From Zelopaecilomyces penicillatus (lineage: Eukaryota > Ascomycota > Sordariomycetes > Hypocreales > Pseudodiploosporaceae): DNA of 64,000 nt. The position numbers and the translations under genes are program-made. Below the pieces are notes generated by a model that searched no databases, was not told the DNA's origin, and was given only the letters and a program-made list of their open reading frames with translations. Position 1 is the first letter of the stretch. Each line of letters begins with the position of its first letter. The DNA lies in the NCBI GenBank assembly GCA_005765155.1, contig VCCP01000002.1:3968001-4032000 (forward strand). Direction: 5' to 3'. Positions 46,840 through 59,269 of the stretch are shown in pieces.

Positions 46840-48101
46840 GAGACAAGCAACCCTTGCCCAGGATGCAGCAGGAATTCATCCAACATCACAATGGCCTCAG
46901 ATGGCACAAGTCAGCGGCGATAATTCACCCAGCAATCTAGCCAGTACTCCTCCGAGGCGACCCATCCTTTCGCGACTTGTATTCGGACGCAGGCGCGAGG
47001 CCAATGTCCAACGAGGCACCGAGGAATCCAACCCAGAAAGCCCAAAGTCGCCAGAGTTCAATCCATCACGGCAGACATACGCAGCATCCAGTATATATTC
47101 TGCGTCTGATCGTCGACCATCGCATCCACCACAGTCCCATGTTCCTAGCATAGTCTATCCTCCAGCAGCTGTCGTCTTAGTTGGGAATGATGCTACAGGG
47201 AACTCTCATGCCAGTGGAGTTCCCCAACATGTAGTGCTGGCCACCTCAGGTACATCGGCATCTCAATCAGAAGTGCAAGATGGCCATCGAAGTGGACGCA
47301 GTAGCACGCAAGGCAGTGGAAGGGGGCGTAATCAGCAACCAAAGCGTTTCTTGTTTTGTTTTCCCTGGGTCAAATCGCACCGCCTCCGCACGCATATCCT
47401 CCGATGCTTTGTCTCGGGCATGTTTCTTGGTTTGCTCCTGTCAGTGTGTAAGTAGTATATGCTATTAATCTGAGCAAAAGGGCTGGTCATGCTAACAACG
47501 AGCTAGACCTCGGACTCTCTGTCACGAAGCATATTGCTCGGAGTGAGATGAACATTATGATGATTCTCATTATTTTATTCGCGACAATTCTATTCTGCTA
47601 TAATATTATGCGGCTATGCATTGTCACAGTTCGAGGAGACCGCGAAAGAGCAGGTAGGCAATACCCTGCACGATATGGACACGCAGGCTATGTCATTCCG
47701 CGGAAGCCAATCCGCGTAGTGCTAGTTCAGGATGAAGAGGCTGTAGGAGTAGAAAGTGAGACGACTACTTTAAAACCTCCTACATATGGCCTCTGGCGAG
47801 AAAGCGTAGTAAGTAGAAACCATGTCAACAACAGAGATGCACTACCAAGCGAGAACTAACGTGGTGAGCACAGCGAGTGGATCCCAACCGATTCTTCTGG
47901 CAGCGAAACGAAGCCGCCGATCCAATGCCACAGCGGTCGAGCTTGGGGCCGCGTCCCCCTTCCTATGCCTCTGACGATGGGGTCTCATATGTGGTTGAGG
48001 CCGCGCCTCGGTCGACGATTCAGCCAGCAGCGGATGTGTCTAGGGATCCACCATTACCGCCGCATCCTTCTGAGGTTGGAAGAGCGGTGACATTCTTCTA
48101 G
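46796..48101 (+). CDS. Two-helix membrane protein of unknown function
   Basis: I do not recognise this protein. Three exons, 46796-47447, 47507-47808 and 47874-48101 (phases 1 and 0), give 393 aa. The N-terminal 195 residues are disordered and rich in S/P/R. A cysteine-bearing basic patch (PKRFLFCFPWVKSHRLRTH) precedes two transmembrane helices, about 200-226 (RCFVSGMFLGLLLSVYLGLS) and 232-252 (MNIMMILIILFATILFCYN). The C-terminal 140 residues are cytosolic-looking and contain RPPSYASDDG and PPTYGLW, PPxY-like motifs that could bind WW-domain ubiquitin ligases such as Rsp5. This layout (disordered head, helical hairpin, PPxY tail) fits a membrane adaptor, but that is inference. Confidence 0.78.
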
Positions 48102-50613
48102 AAAATCGATCAAAAGAGTTGATGAATCTGTGAAAATACTTTAATTGCGACTTCTCTAAACCAGCCGCGCCAAGAATGCGGGTTGCTGGATAGACTTTCC
48201 TGTGAATCAGAGTAATGAGGTACTTGTGTGTAAACTGGTAGCAATCCGATGTGTTAGTATGAATAACCAGAACCCGTCACATCTAGAGCTTTGTCCATGC
48301 CCGGTGTAATCAGTGGGCAGGTAATGCCTGTTCAGATGGTATAATTATAATTATCCCATCGGTATCGGTGCAATTGTGTACCCCTCCCCCTCTTGAAGCA
48401 GATCAATTGCTTTGATATAGAGTGGCAGCAATGATATTATATGCCAATTCAGATATCTTGGTGCCGTCAATGCTTCGTGCGTATTACCCAGTAACGTCAT
48501 GTGATTCCTTAGGTATGTAGAAACGTAATTGTACCAAGTTGCCCCAAACCATACCAGTCCTGCGCATCATCGCTGTCGGCTCATCCCCAGCTTTCAACTA
48601 TGACGTCTAACCTCTTCCATGACTTTGTTATCGCGACAAGAGCTTTGACAAGCAAAACACCCTCCACAAACAATAGATGTCCTTGCTTCAGACATGCTCT
48701 ATTTGGACACAGTATAATAATAAGCCAAAACTTCACATTGGCGCGAAATTACAGCCCGACTAGGAAAATAATTCAAGTCGCCAAAATTCCTTGTCCAACG
48801 TGTGACCACAGCGCCCCCCATTGCGCACGGGGCGGCCGGTCCAGATTGGCGCGGGATGTACAAGACAAGCCATCAGGGCTAGTCCAGAACAAGAAGGCCC
48901 GGTACCTGCTGTCTACTCAGTAGAAAGCACAAATCGTGGCTCTGAGTCTGGTATCTGAGAGGTTCTGCGTGGGGAGCAGAGGACAAAGCAAGGCCAGTGG
49001 CGAGGTACCCCTCATCTCCTAGTGCGTGTTTAGTTCCTCCCCCCGTAGGCTCCGAGCACATGATGGAAGGGCCCCGAATCGGCGCTGCTGGCGGCAGCAG
49101 CAAGCCTCGACTCGGCGAGCGGGCAGGCAGCCCTTGGTACTGCAATGTGGGCTGTCAAGTCGCGTGGCCCGGCCGTCTTCCCCAGGGATTACAGGTAGGT
49201 ACCTGTAAAGAGCCGCTGCAGCTGCAGATGCTGCTGCTGCTACAGTGGCTTGAGTGGGTGTCAAACAGCCCGGCTGCAAGGGCTCCATGCCAGCCTGCCC
49301 GCCAAAGCCAGTAATTACTAGGTAAATAACACAGGTTGCTAATTGCTAGTAATGACTGCGACGCACTGCGGCGTTGCCAGCACCAGCGCGCCAGCGCCAG
49401 CATGGTATCGTCCGCTTATCCCTCCGCCGCCCTTCACCCGCCCTCGTCGCTCCACTCTCTCTCCTCCTTCTTCCCTCGAACATAATCTTCACGAGAAAGA
49501 AAATTTTTCCCCTTGAAGACCGGATTGTTGGTGGTCGTCGCTGTCGTTGTTGAAGTTGCTGGAAGTTGAAAGACGCAGATTTTATCGTTCAAACTTTGAG
49601 TCTGGATATCGACTGTTTCGCACAAAAAGGAAAATTAAAGGTGTGTATTTGCTGCCCGCCTCACAACCATCCCCTCCCCCCATTTGCCCTCTCTTCGATT
49701 GCCCTGTGTTCCATGCGCTCGGCTGGATTCGACCTGTCGGCCTTTGCACCGTTTCGTGCTGGATCTTGCGACTCTCTTCACGGCTTTGCGCCTGCCTCGG
49801 CCAGTTTCTAAGTTTCCTCGTTGGCTGCACCCACGCTCCCCTCGTTATCGCGATAGGCCCTCACTGCGCCCGCTCTCCAATCGAGGACATGAATTCGACT
49901 TGCGCCGCTGCATGCGACCCGTCCCCCGCTGTGCGACACCACTCGATTGTTCAGATCACGACGGCTAGCCAGCCTTGCCATATCTTGCCCCGTGTTACCG
50001 GCCAAACCGGACGATGAGGTTCGGCCTGGGGGGAACACAAAAAAGGCGCAACTGTGTGCCGTATAATTGGCGCAATGATCACCATGATCTCGCCTCGGCT
50101 CTTACCATGCGGTGGCATCCCAGATATCACAACACTTGCGGGCTGGAATAGGATCTAAATTCCCTTGTTTCTATCCAGCACATTACCGCGGTAAATGGCG
50201 CGTGTTTGTACTCGCTAGTTCTGGTCACTCAAACCCCGTGCTCGCCCATGGAGATGAAAACGTGGAGACTACTACTATTGCGTTGGCTATGATCTGATCT
50301 CCCGTTGCGAGTGTGAGACCACTGCAAGCTGGCTTCGCGTGCGCAAACCATGGATGCAGACACTACCTGTTGGTGGTGTGATGACTGAGTCGTTTTCTTC
50401 TGAGATTGGACGACAACCCGCCACCCTCTTGACATGGCGCCCCATAATGGAAGTGGCGGCTCCAAACAAAACCTCCAAGACAGACCTAAGCATGACCAAT
50501 TCCGAACTCCGAACGTTGAATACTCATCCTGGACCACTACCACTTTTTGAATTGCCCCAAATATCCTTGCTGACCATGTTACTCCTCGCAGATATATTTA
50601 TCAATCCGTCATC
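48102..50613. other. 2.5-kb intergenic region
   Basis: No gene is supported. It contains pyrimidine-rich tracts (49429-49510 and 49660-49840) and a partial palindrome CAGGTAGGTACCTG near 49194-49207. Part may be the leader of the CCHC gene; a 156-codon frame around 49547-50017 has leader-like composition. Confidence 0.4.
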
Positions 50614-51462
50614 ATGTCTTCTCTCTCCCGTCGTGCTTGCTACAAGTGTGGCAATGTTGGCCATTACGCCGAGGTTTGCTCCTCCGCCGAGCGCCTCTGT
50701 TATAACTGTCAGTATAGTAATCGTTTCTTGATAAATTGACAGTTGATGCTGACTCTATATCTAGGCAAGCAACCTGGTATGATATACACGGCCACTTATT
50801 TGACGCGCGATGTCTGTTAGCTAACTATTTCATACAATAGGCCACGAATCTAATGGATGCCCCCTTCCTCGCACCACTGAGGCTAAGCAGTGCTACCACT
50901 GCCAGGGCTTGGGTCACGTCCAGGCCGACTGCCCAACTCTGCGTCTGAGCGGAACCGCCACAAGCGGACGCTGCTACAACTGTGGCCAGCCGGGCCATCT
51001 GGCTGTGGGTTCTAAGCTATGTCTCTGAGAAATTACAAGGCTATGTGTTCTAACAATTTTGCGCAGCGTGCTTGCCCCAATCCTGTTGGCCCTTCCATGG
51101 GTCGTGGTGCTCCTATGGGCCGGGGTGGATTTGTCGGTGGTTTCGGCGGACGCGGCGGCTATGCTGGCGGTCCCCGTCCTGCTACCTGCTACAAGTGCGG
51201 TGGTCCTAACCACTTTGCCCGGGATTGTCAGGCTCAAGCCATGAAATGCTACGCCTGCGGCAAGCTCGGCCACATCTCGAGGGACTGCGCCGCTCCCAAC
51301 GGTGGCCCTCTGAACACCGCTGGCAAGACTTGCTACCAGTGCGGCGAGGCCGGTCACATCTCTCGTGATTGCCCCCAGAAGAACACCAATGGCGAGATCC
51401 CCAGCGAAGTTGTAAGCAACGTTGCGGCTCCCGTCGTTGCCCCTATTGCCCCAGTGGCTTAG
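50614..51462 (+). CDS. GIS2: CCHC zinc-knuckle nucleic-acid-binding protein (Gis2/CNBP/Byr3 type)
   Basis: Four exons, 50614-50707, 50765-50776 (12 nt), 50841-51004 and 51067-51462, give 221 aa. Seven C-x2-C-x4-H-x4-C knuckles are visible: CYKCGNVGHYAEVC, CYNCKQPGHESNGC, CYHCQGLGHVQADC, CYNCGQPGHLARAC, CYKCGGPNHFARDC, CYACGKLGHISRDC and CYQCGEAGHISRDC. An RG-rich patch (MGRGGFVGGFGGRGGYAGG) lies between knuckles 4 and 5. This is the plan of yeast Gis2 and human CNBP, which bind G-rich single-stranded RNA/DNA and associate with translating ribosomes. The 12-nt exon falls in the middle of knuckle 2 and encodes its C-K-Q-P-G part, so skipping it removes 4 residues and destroys that knuckle. Confidence 0.93.
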
Positions 51463-53994
51463 ACACAGAATCCACACTTCGTCTGCCTTGCTCTTCTCTT
51501 GCCAGCATACACGCGGCTTGGATGTTTTTGAAGGGCAGACGTTTCCCTGGGTCACCAACCTACTCAGTGTGGGAGAACGGCCCAGAGCTCCATACTTTGC
51601 TTTTTTGCTATGTTCTACTTTTTCGATGCATCGACCAATTGGACCCCCTTCTTCCATCCTATTTCCTTGAGTTCGGATTTCTCCCTTTCTCAATTCTTCT
51701 CATCTTTTTATGGACGGGCCACGACGCTTTTTTTTCAAAACTGGCTTTGGATGGCGTGCTTGGTCCATCTTTGATTCTTTTTGCTCTTCTTTTTTTCTTA
51801 TCCTCGAGATGCCATCGTTTTGACCAAAAGCGAACGGCAAGAAATAATCTCTCACATGGTCCTACCTCCTAGACACGACAAGACATGAACAAATGACGGC
51901 GGCGAATGCAACGGAAAGGTCAAATTTCTTTTCAAAACGCAATTTCTCACCTTATGAGGACCAGCTTAGCAGCGATCCTTGGGTACCCATGGATCCTGGC
52001 CAAATGGCATGGTTCATCGAAACGACTTTGGATCACATCACTCGGGACTACTTTACATACTACATACTGAAACGAACGGCAGAGGCTGCCACGTAGCTCT
52101 TCTTGACGACGAAAGACTTTATAAGGCACTGGCGATGGATATACCCCGCGAAGCTGCGTGTTGTTGCGATGAGCTGGAACGGTGCTGCTTCATGGGGCTA
52201 CGGTCAAGATACGCAAGGTAGCAGTCTGCGGGATGGGCAAGATTATCTCATATGTCCAGTTCCCGGCTGCAAAAAAGTTGGGTAGATATCGACAAGCTGT
52301 TGCTGCGACCAAGAGGTAGCCATGGGCATGCGCGCGAAGGTGGTGGACACGACATGTTGTTGAAAGTTGATGGCTGAGGGTGTTGAGAGGACGGAATTTG
52401 CGCAGTTTGGGTTTGCAGGGCATGTGGGCAATGATTCCCAACACTATCGAGAAGTTGAAACGGGGAATGCCAGGGCATGGCATTGCCTACCTAGATTCGG
52501 AGTGGCTGGCGTAGGTTGCTAGAGCAGATAAGAATGCCAAGGGGACAGATGCTGAGGATGCAACGACAGGATTACATTTGACAAGTGGAGTGGTACGGCA
52601 GACGAAGAAGAGATCAATCATGAGTCCTCCAGTTAAAAAAAGAAAGTTGATCCATTGTAGGATGTCCACAGAGCATGTGGCATCTCTGTCTCTTACCTGT
52701 CGCAACAAAGTGCGTCAGCCTGCAGTCTGTGGCAGGGACCCCTTTTGCTGTAAGCCTTTTGCGACAGCTAGTGGGGTTTCGTGGCAGATTGATTGAGGTG
52801 ATCTGCCCTACCAGTTCAGCCCTGTGCCAGTGACGGAACAAGGCAACCCGCAGAGACATTGCTGCTGCTTGTACGTAAAACCTGCATGTTGGAGCCTGGA
52901 AGACAAGCGAGTTGTGGTACCATCATGCAGAGGTGCATTGCCAATGCGTAACCAGGTGGGTGGTCACATCGATAGTGCTTACAGAGAGATTCGCAGCCTT
53001 GCCCAGATAGATTGATACCTTGTACAGTCGGGTATGTGACACGACATATCATGGTGCTGCTCACAGTTTCATAATACCCCCGAACTCAACGGCATGTAGA
53101 CATCTACCCTGTATTTCAAAGTTGAGAGAGATACCTTATGTTGTGGATTGTTTGTGATTCGATGGCTCGTTATTCCGCAAGGCGTCTCCCCAATGTAGTG
53201 AGACAAGACAGCCTTGAATTCAGTGATACTGCATCCGCCTAGGAGAAGGATCCAACAATCGTCCACCCCGGCTTACTGCCAAGGCAAAAAGTAGAACATC
53301 TACATGTCGACAGAATGCATATGCACGAATCTATAGGTCAGACCCCGCAGAGAGCTCATCACAGCTTTCACAAGGCTCACAAAAGCCGCCGCCCAATGAG
53401 GATCACTATGCTAGCGCTCACAGCTTCACCCCCATGAAAAGGCTGGCGGTCTGGTAACGCGCCAATGTGCATTCTGACTGCATTTAAATAGTTGGATGTT
53501 GGCACTCTTCCGTGAGTGTTGAGGGGTGGATTGACTGCTGTGTTCTCTCTTCATGCGGCTGAACGAAACTACCTTTGCGAATGCGGTTGTGGATTTAAGC
53601 CGTCCTGCCTTTATTGATTACGCCACCACTACTCTACTGTGCCACCTATGCGCTCAATGATAAGTTTGAGGGGCTGAGAGTCAACAAACGCTGCTGAGAT
53701 AAAACGTCCCAATTCTCTCATCTTTTTGTCAAGCTCTTTGACTGAAATATTTCTTACTTGATGCTCGGTTTGTTACAAGAGTTTGAACGTGTGGAGTGTT
53801 GTGCCAAGTATAAATACACCTTGAATACAGTTCCAAGGACAACTGCTGTCGATTTCTAGTGAGCTTCTGGCAAGAACCAAACGCCCAGCAAGGCAGTTGC
53901 ACCTGACAGCTCTGCCTACCCTAACCAAGGAAAAGAAAACCAGAAGCCTTCCTTCCGCAACAGCTTCAATTGAAGTCACTTTTCTGCTTTCACC
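51463..53994. other. 2.5-kb intergenic region
   Basis: No gene is supported. The first 400 nt are a T-rich 3' region of the CCHC gene. The last 190 nt contain the calpain promoter with a TATAAATA at 53809-53816. The middle is mixed-composition DNA without coding signs. Confidence 0.4.
53809..53816 (+). promoter_or_regulatory. TATA box of calpain gene
   Basis: TATAAATA lies 186 nt upstream of the calpain ATG. Position and sequence only. Confidence 0.45.
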
Positions 53995-56900
53995 ATGTCC
54001 TATAACGGTTTCGACAATGTCAGTTGCCGCTCTGGCATCACCAGTCGCAACTCTGCCCCGGGTGGCTCAGAAGCTGCAGGCAGCGAAATGGACACTTCGG
54101 GACAAGGACCTCGCCAGAGGCGGCCTGTGAAATACCAGACCCCTCAGGAAGTCATTGATGAGTTCTGGACCAAATTTACTACCAAGACCCCAGGCAAAGG
54201 TACGTCCAAGTCGCTACATATACCCTTCAGGTGTAATCGAGTTCGCCTTAGCCGCGCATTTATCACCTGTTGAGACTAACATTGGCCTGTCCTACCCTTC
54301 CATTACGGATAGCTACCCGGGTCATTCCTCAGAATGAATATGCCGATAGAGTGGCCAAAAAGAATGCTAAAACGTCATCGTCATCCATCACGACGCAATC
54401 TTCCTACGAAGACGCCACTGCTATGTGCCGGGCAAAGGTGGACAAGATCGTCAAGGAGTGCCGGCGTATTAACAAAAAGTATCGTGACCCTCATTTCGAT
54501 CTGGAGACCGACCTCAAATTGGGCGGCCGTGACTGTCTCCAATCACTAGCCAACGTCCAGACCGCCGAGCCCCCAGGAAGCGACTTCAAGCCTCGAAGTG
54601 CCAAGCGTGTTACGGAGATATTTGACAATCCGTGCTTCTACATCGAAGGCCCCACTGCTAACGACGTGAGGCAAGGCCGAGACGGCGATTGCTGGCTCAT
54701 GGCTGCTTTGTGCACGCTGAGCAACAAAAAGGGCCTCATCGAGCGTCTTTGTGTGGCTCATGACCAGGCCGTTGGTGTTTATGGGTTCGTCTTCTATCGT
54801 GATGGCGAGTGGATTTCTGAAATTGTAGACGACTTTGTACGTTTCATCCGTTGTGCATTTGTTCTTGCCCAGTTACAACCGACGAGGCTGCTTGAATGGA
54901 TCCTCATTTACCAAAAACTTGGTTACTGACTATTGAACTTAGCTCTACCTCACAAAATCCGATTATGACGAGAGCTTTCAAGAGCGCATGCTTTTCAATG
55001 AACTCGAGAGGACCAATCCAGAGGAAGCCTACCGGAAGATCTACCAATCAAATAGTGCCGCCTTGTACTTTGCCCAGTGTCAAAATCCCCAGGAAACATG
55101 GCTACCCCTGTTGGAGAAAGCCTATGCCAAAGCTCACGGAGATTATGCTTCTATTGAAGGGGGGTTTGGAGGAGAAGGCATTGAGGACCTTACTGGAGGT
55201 GTCACCTCTGAAATCTTTACTACCGACATTCTTGATAAGGTGGGTGTTTCTTTTTTTCTTCTTCCTTTTATATGCTACATGATTCTGACCATGTCTTACA
55301 GGAATATTTTTGGAATGAAGAGCTCCTCAAGGTCAACAAAGATTTTCTCTTCGGATGCAGTACGGGCGTCTGGGGTAGGAATTGGGGTGAGAGAAAAGGC
55401 ATCGTGGAACTTCACGCCTACTCTATTCAGAAAGCGGTCGAGATTGACGGCAAGCGCCTTCTCCGACTGAAGAATCCTTGGGGAAAAGGAGAGTGGAACG
55501 GCCCCTGGAGTAAGGACAACATCTGGAGAAAATTTTAAAAACTGTCAATGCTGACTTTTTATGCAGGCGATGGCTCCAAAGAATGGACTCCCGAATGGCT
55601 CCAGAAACTTGGACATCGATTTGGTGACGATGGAGATTTCTGGATAGCATATGAAGATCTTCTGCGCAAGTACCAAGCTTTTGAAAGAACGCGTCTTTTT
55701 GAAAACGATTGGCGCATTTCTCAAATTTGGACAACCGTCAGTGTTCCGTGGATGCTCGACTATCACGATACACACTTCTCGCTCAAAATCTCTAGACCTG
55801 GCCCTGTCGTCATTGTTTTGGCACAGCCTGATGATCGATACTTCCGCGGTCTTGAGGGTCAGTATAGATTCGAACTTGCTTTACGTCTCCATAAAGCCGG
55901 TCATGAGGATTATCTTGTTCGCAGTCAAACACCATATCGGATGAGGCGGTCTGTGAATGTCGAGCTCGAGTTAGAAGAGGGGGAATACGATGTTCGAGTC
56001 AAGATCGACGCTGCTCGATGGGAGGACGTCCTACCTATTGAACAAGTCATACGCAATAGTGCCAAAGATCGACGTGAAAAACTCATTCGTGTTGGCTTGG
56101 CATATGATCTCGCGCACAGTAAAGGTAAAATTGTTGAAACTGCTGAGGAAAAGAAGGCCTTGGACGAGCGCCAGAAGCGCTTGAAAAACAAGGAGTTGAA
56201 GGAGATAAAGGAAAAACTTCTCAAACACCGCAAAGAAGCCTACTACCTCAAGATGAAGCAGTTTCAAAGGGATCAGCAAAAGGCCTTGAAAACGAAAGAA
56301 AAGAAGAAGGCTAAGATTGCAGAGAGAAAAGCAAAGCGGGCCAAAGCAGAATCGGATAAAGCCGCCAATGTCGAACTAGATAAAAAGCCACTGAATAGTG
56401 ATGATATTGTTGGGGAAAGTGGTGAAAAGGAATCGGACGAATCAAAGAACGCAACTCCAACCTCTGAAGTCGAAAGATCGTCCAATGAGACTCCCGATTC
56501 AACACACTCGAATGAGGGGCAATCGACCCAGGTGTCTGGAAACAACCCCCCTCAACAAGATCAAGAAGTGGCAGATGATCGAAAAGCAGGGGGCAACGAT
56601 GCTGACCAGGGGTTTTGTGAGTCCGAAGAGGATGATGAAGATGATGTGTCCAGTTTCGCATCGCTTTCGGAGCTCTCTGAGCGTGAGTTGGATTTGCAAG
56701 CGGAATCCTATTGCGGTCAAGCTACTGGGCATCCTACAATGCAAAGGCCTCTGGTATATGAAGATGAGCTCGACGAATTCGAAAAGGACCCTTGGAATGC
56801 TGTAACTGTCATTGGCCTGCGAGTCTATCATAAAATTGCAGATGATGACAAGGACAAAGATATCATCAAGCTCAGCGTCATCCGCCCAAATCCCTATGCA

Positions 56901-57080
56901 GACGAGGATGACAGTGATGACGGTGAAAAAATAGAGAAGGACGGCATTGACAATCAAGAGAAACAGAATGAAATGAGCAAGGGTTTGGATGTTGATGATA
57001 GCGCCAAGGATGCAACACTAGAGGGTGGTGTCAAAGACAGGAAGAAAAGTATTATGGGGACCACAAAGAGGGCAGGCTGA
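53995..57080 (+). CDS. Calpain-like cysteine protease with charged C-terminal tail
   Basis: Five exons, 53995-54199, 54313-54836, 54943-55239, 55302-55509 and 55567-57080, give 915 aa. The catalytic core is complete: C195 (QGRDGDCWLMAAL), H380 (GIVELHAYSI) and N400 (RLKNPWGKGEW). A C2-like domain III follows (SVPWMLDYHDTHFSLKISR ... EGEYDVRVKID). The last 400 residues are new for a classic calpain: a K/E-rich coiled coil of about 110 residues, then an acidic S/E/D-rich stretch (ESEEDDEDDVSSF) and a tail with VIGLRVYHKIADDDKD. The EF-hand domain is absent, so calcium control would have to go through the core. It is not the PalB/Rim13 pH calpain, which has MIT and other domains. The partner or substrate is unknown. 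Intron 4 and the catalytic Asn region splice exactly at the conserved W-S-D-G-S-K-E-W. Confidence 0.93.
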
Positions 57081-57449
57081 GACCGTGCCAGTAAAGTTGA
57101 ACCGCTGGATCTCCTATTTTCTCTTATATCAATCACTCCTTTCAAGTACTATTATTTTTAGTAGTCCTACAATCATAGTTTTGAATTCATTATCAGTCCA
57201 ACAGCATAGACTTACCAAGCTGTTGTCAATATCGATGAATAATCAAGTTGTCTTCATTCTTCAATCGCTTTTTTTTTTAAAGAACATTTTACAAAAGGTT
57301 TGACATACAAACAAACTATGACAGCGCACAAGATGAACGAACCTCCTTAATAATTTGATAAGTATAATTGTATGTTGTGTTGCTACATAAAATTCATATA
57401 TTACTTCATCTCTTGCATATCTCATTTCACAATTCCTTAATCCAGCTTT
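57081..57449. other. Convergent intergenic region
   Basis: AT-rich shared 3' region of the calpain (+) and sugar-transporter (-) genes, with nothing further. Confidence 0.5.
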
Positions 57450-59269
57450 CTAAATCGAATCACTGGCACTCTTCTCATGGTGAGATGAGTTGATGTGACG
57501 CCCGTCATTGGACATGATTTGCTTGCCAGCACCACCATGTCCACTCTCCTCAGCCATGCTTTGACGGCGATGCTCCCAAGTCTCGGTAGATTTCCAGTGT
57601 GTGGATTTGCGGGCCACGGATACCTCGGTGTAGAGCTGATCGACCTCCTCAAGACTGAGACCCTTGGTCTCGTAGATGAAGAAGTAGACGAAAGCGATGC
57701 AAATGAAGCAGGCACCGAACCAGACGAAGAAGATCTTGGATTGCAAGTTGGCATAGCCCTTGCCGTAGTTGACAAGATAGGGGGTTGAATAGGCGATAGC
57801 CCAGTTGAGCAGCCAATTGGTGGCAGTGGTCATGCTGAGCGACTTGGCACGGGTTTGAAGAGGGAAAATTTCGCCAGTGACAACCCAAGCGAGCGGGCCC
57901 CAGGTTGAGGCAAAGAAAAAGATGAAGATGCAGACGAATGACACGGAAGCTTTCTGGGCGGCCTGGTTCGTGACGTAAACGATGCCATCACTGGTCTGGC
58001 CTGTGGAAAGCGTGCCGCACATGGCAACAATGAACTGGGAGACGGCCATGCCAATGGCACCGGCGAGAAGCATAGGGCGACGACCCCATTTATCGACGGC
58101 ATAGAGACCCGGAATCGTGGAGGCAACATTGATAGCGGACGTAATCATGGAAATAGTAAATCCGCTAGAGACACCCGAATTCTGGAAATATCTAGTACCG
58201 TAGTAAAAGATGAAGTTGACACCTGTGAGCTGCTGCAAGGCCTGTAGAGCCATTCCGGTGAATTGACGCTTGAGAATGGGAGGCTTGAAACAGTCAATGT
58301 AGGTGGCCTTGGAAAGAGTGGTTTCATATTCGTAGTTGGCCTTAATCTCCGCGACTTCCTGGGAGACGGCAGGATGGTCAGGATCGAGGCGGCGCATTCG
58401 GCCCAGAGCCTTGGCAGCTTTGTCCAACTTGCCAGAGCGAATCAGGTAACGGGGTGTCTCCGGGAGAACAAGCATGCCACCGAATAAGATGAGGGACCAC
58501 AGAAACTGGACAGCGATGGGAATTCGGTAACTGCCTGAATCATTACGCTTGGCTGTTGCGTTATTGACGACAGCGGCGAGGAGGAGGCCGATGGTAATGG
58601 CTAGCTGGTAAGCACCGACAATAGCACCTCGAATCCATTTCGGGGCTGTTTCAGATTGATAGAGGGGAACTGGTAACGAATGTCAGTCGCCTGTTGAGCT
58701 CAAAGAGGTAATCCAGTGTAGTCAATGACACCGGGCTCCGCGAATGCAGAATGGAATGGAGAATGGGAACGACTTACTCAGTGCAGAGATGAGACCGACA
58801 CCAAAACCGGCAAAGAATCGTCCAGCAAGGAAGAGAGGAATGGCGGTGGCGATGGTCTGGAGAACAACACCAAGATTGAACACCCACGTGGAGATGAGAA
58901 GGGCAGGTCGACGTCCAAGATAGTCGGCTAGGAAAGGAGAGGCGAGAGCACCGAAGAATGTTCCAGCTGAGAGAATGGAGACAATGCCAGACTCCTCAGC
59001 GGTGGAGATATCGGGCAGGCCATTGGAATCAGTATGACCGGTGCTGAAGAGGTCCTTCCAGTAGCGCATGGCCATAATGCCACTGATGGTGCCGGTATCA
59101 TAGCTATGACCCTGGTTAGTAATTTTGGCTCTTACCAGCGACTAAATCGGAGGACTTACCCAAACAGAACACCACCAAAGGCCACAAAGAAGCCAATAGC
59201 TATGGCAGGCCATGATGCGCCAACCTGATCCGCAGGCTTGGACAAGGAAGCTTTCCGAAGTATGCCCAT
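57450..59269 (-). CDS. MFS sugar transporter (RCO3/HGT-like monosaccharide carrier)
   Basis: Three minus-strand exons, 59269-59160, 59103-58778 and 58669-57450 (phases 2 and 1), give 551 aa. Twelve hydrophobic segments and the sugar-porter signatures are present: YDTGTISG in TM1, DYLGRRPAL between TM2 and TM3, GRFFAGFGVG, PETPRYLI at the end of TM6, QQLTGVNFIFYYG in TM7, VDKWGRRPML, and YETKGLSLEEVDQLY after TM12. The opening (SWPAIAIGFFVAFGGVLFG) resembles N. crassa RCO-3 and HGT-1, so the protein is a plasma-membrane hexose carrier or glucose sensor; sequence cannot decide which. The C-terminal tail of about 80 residues is hydrophilic with S/H-rich stretches. Four GTGGGG/GCGGGG/CCGGGG sites upstream suggest CRE1 carbon-catabolite control. 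Confidence 0.93.

Noticed and set aside
49547..50017. 156-codon frame upstream of the CCHC gene
   Set aside because: No ATG at its start, rich in C/P/S like pyrimidine-rich leader DNA, overlapping frames of similar length on both strands.
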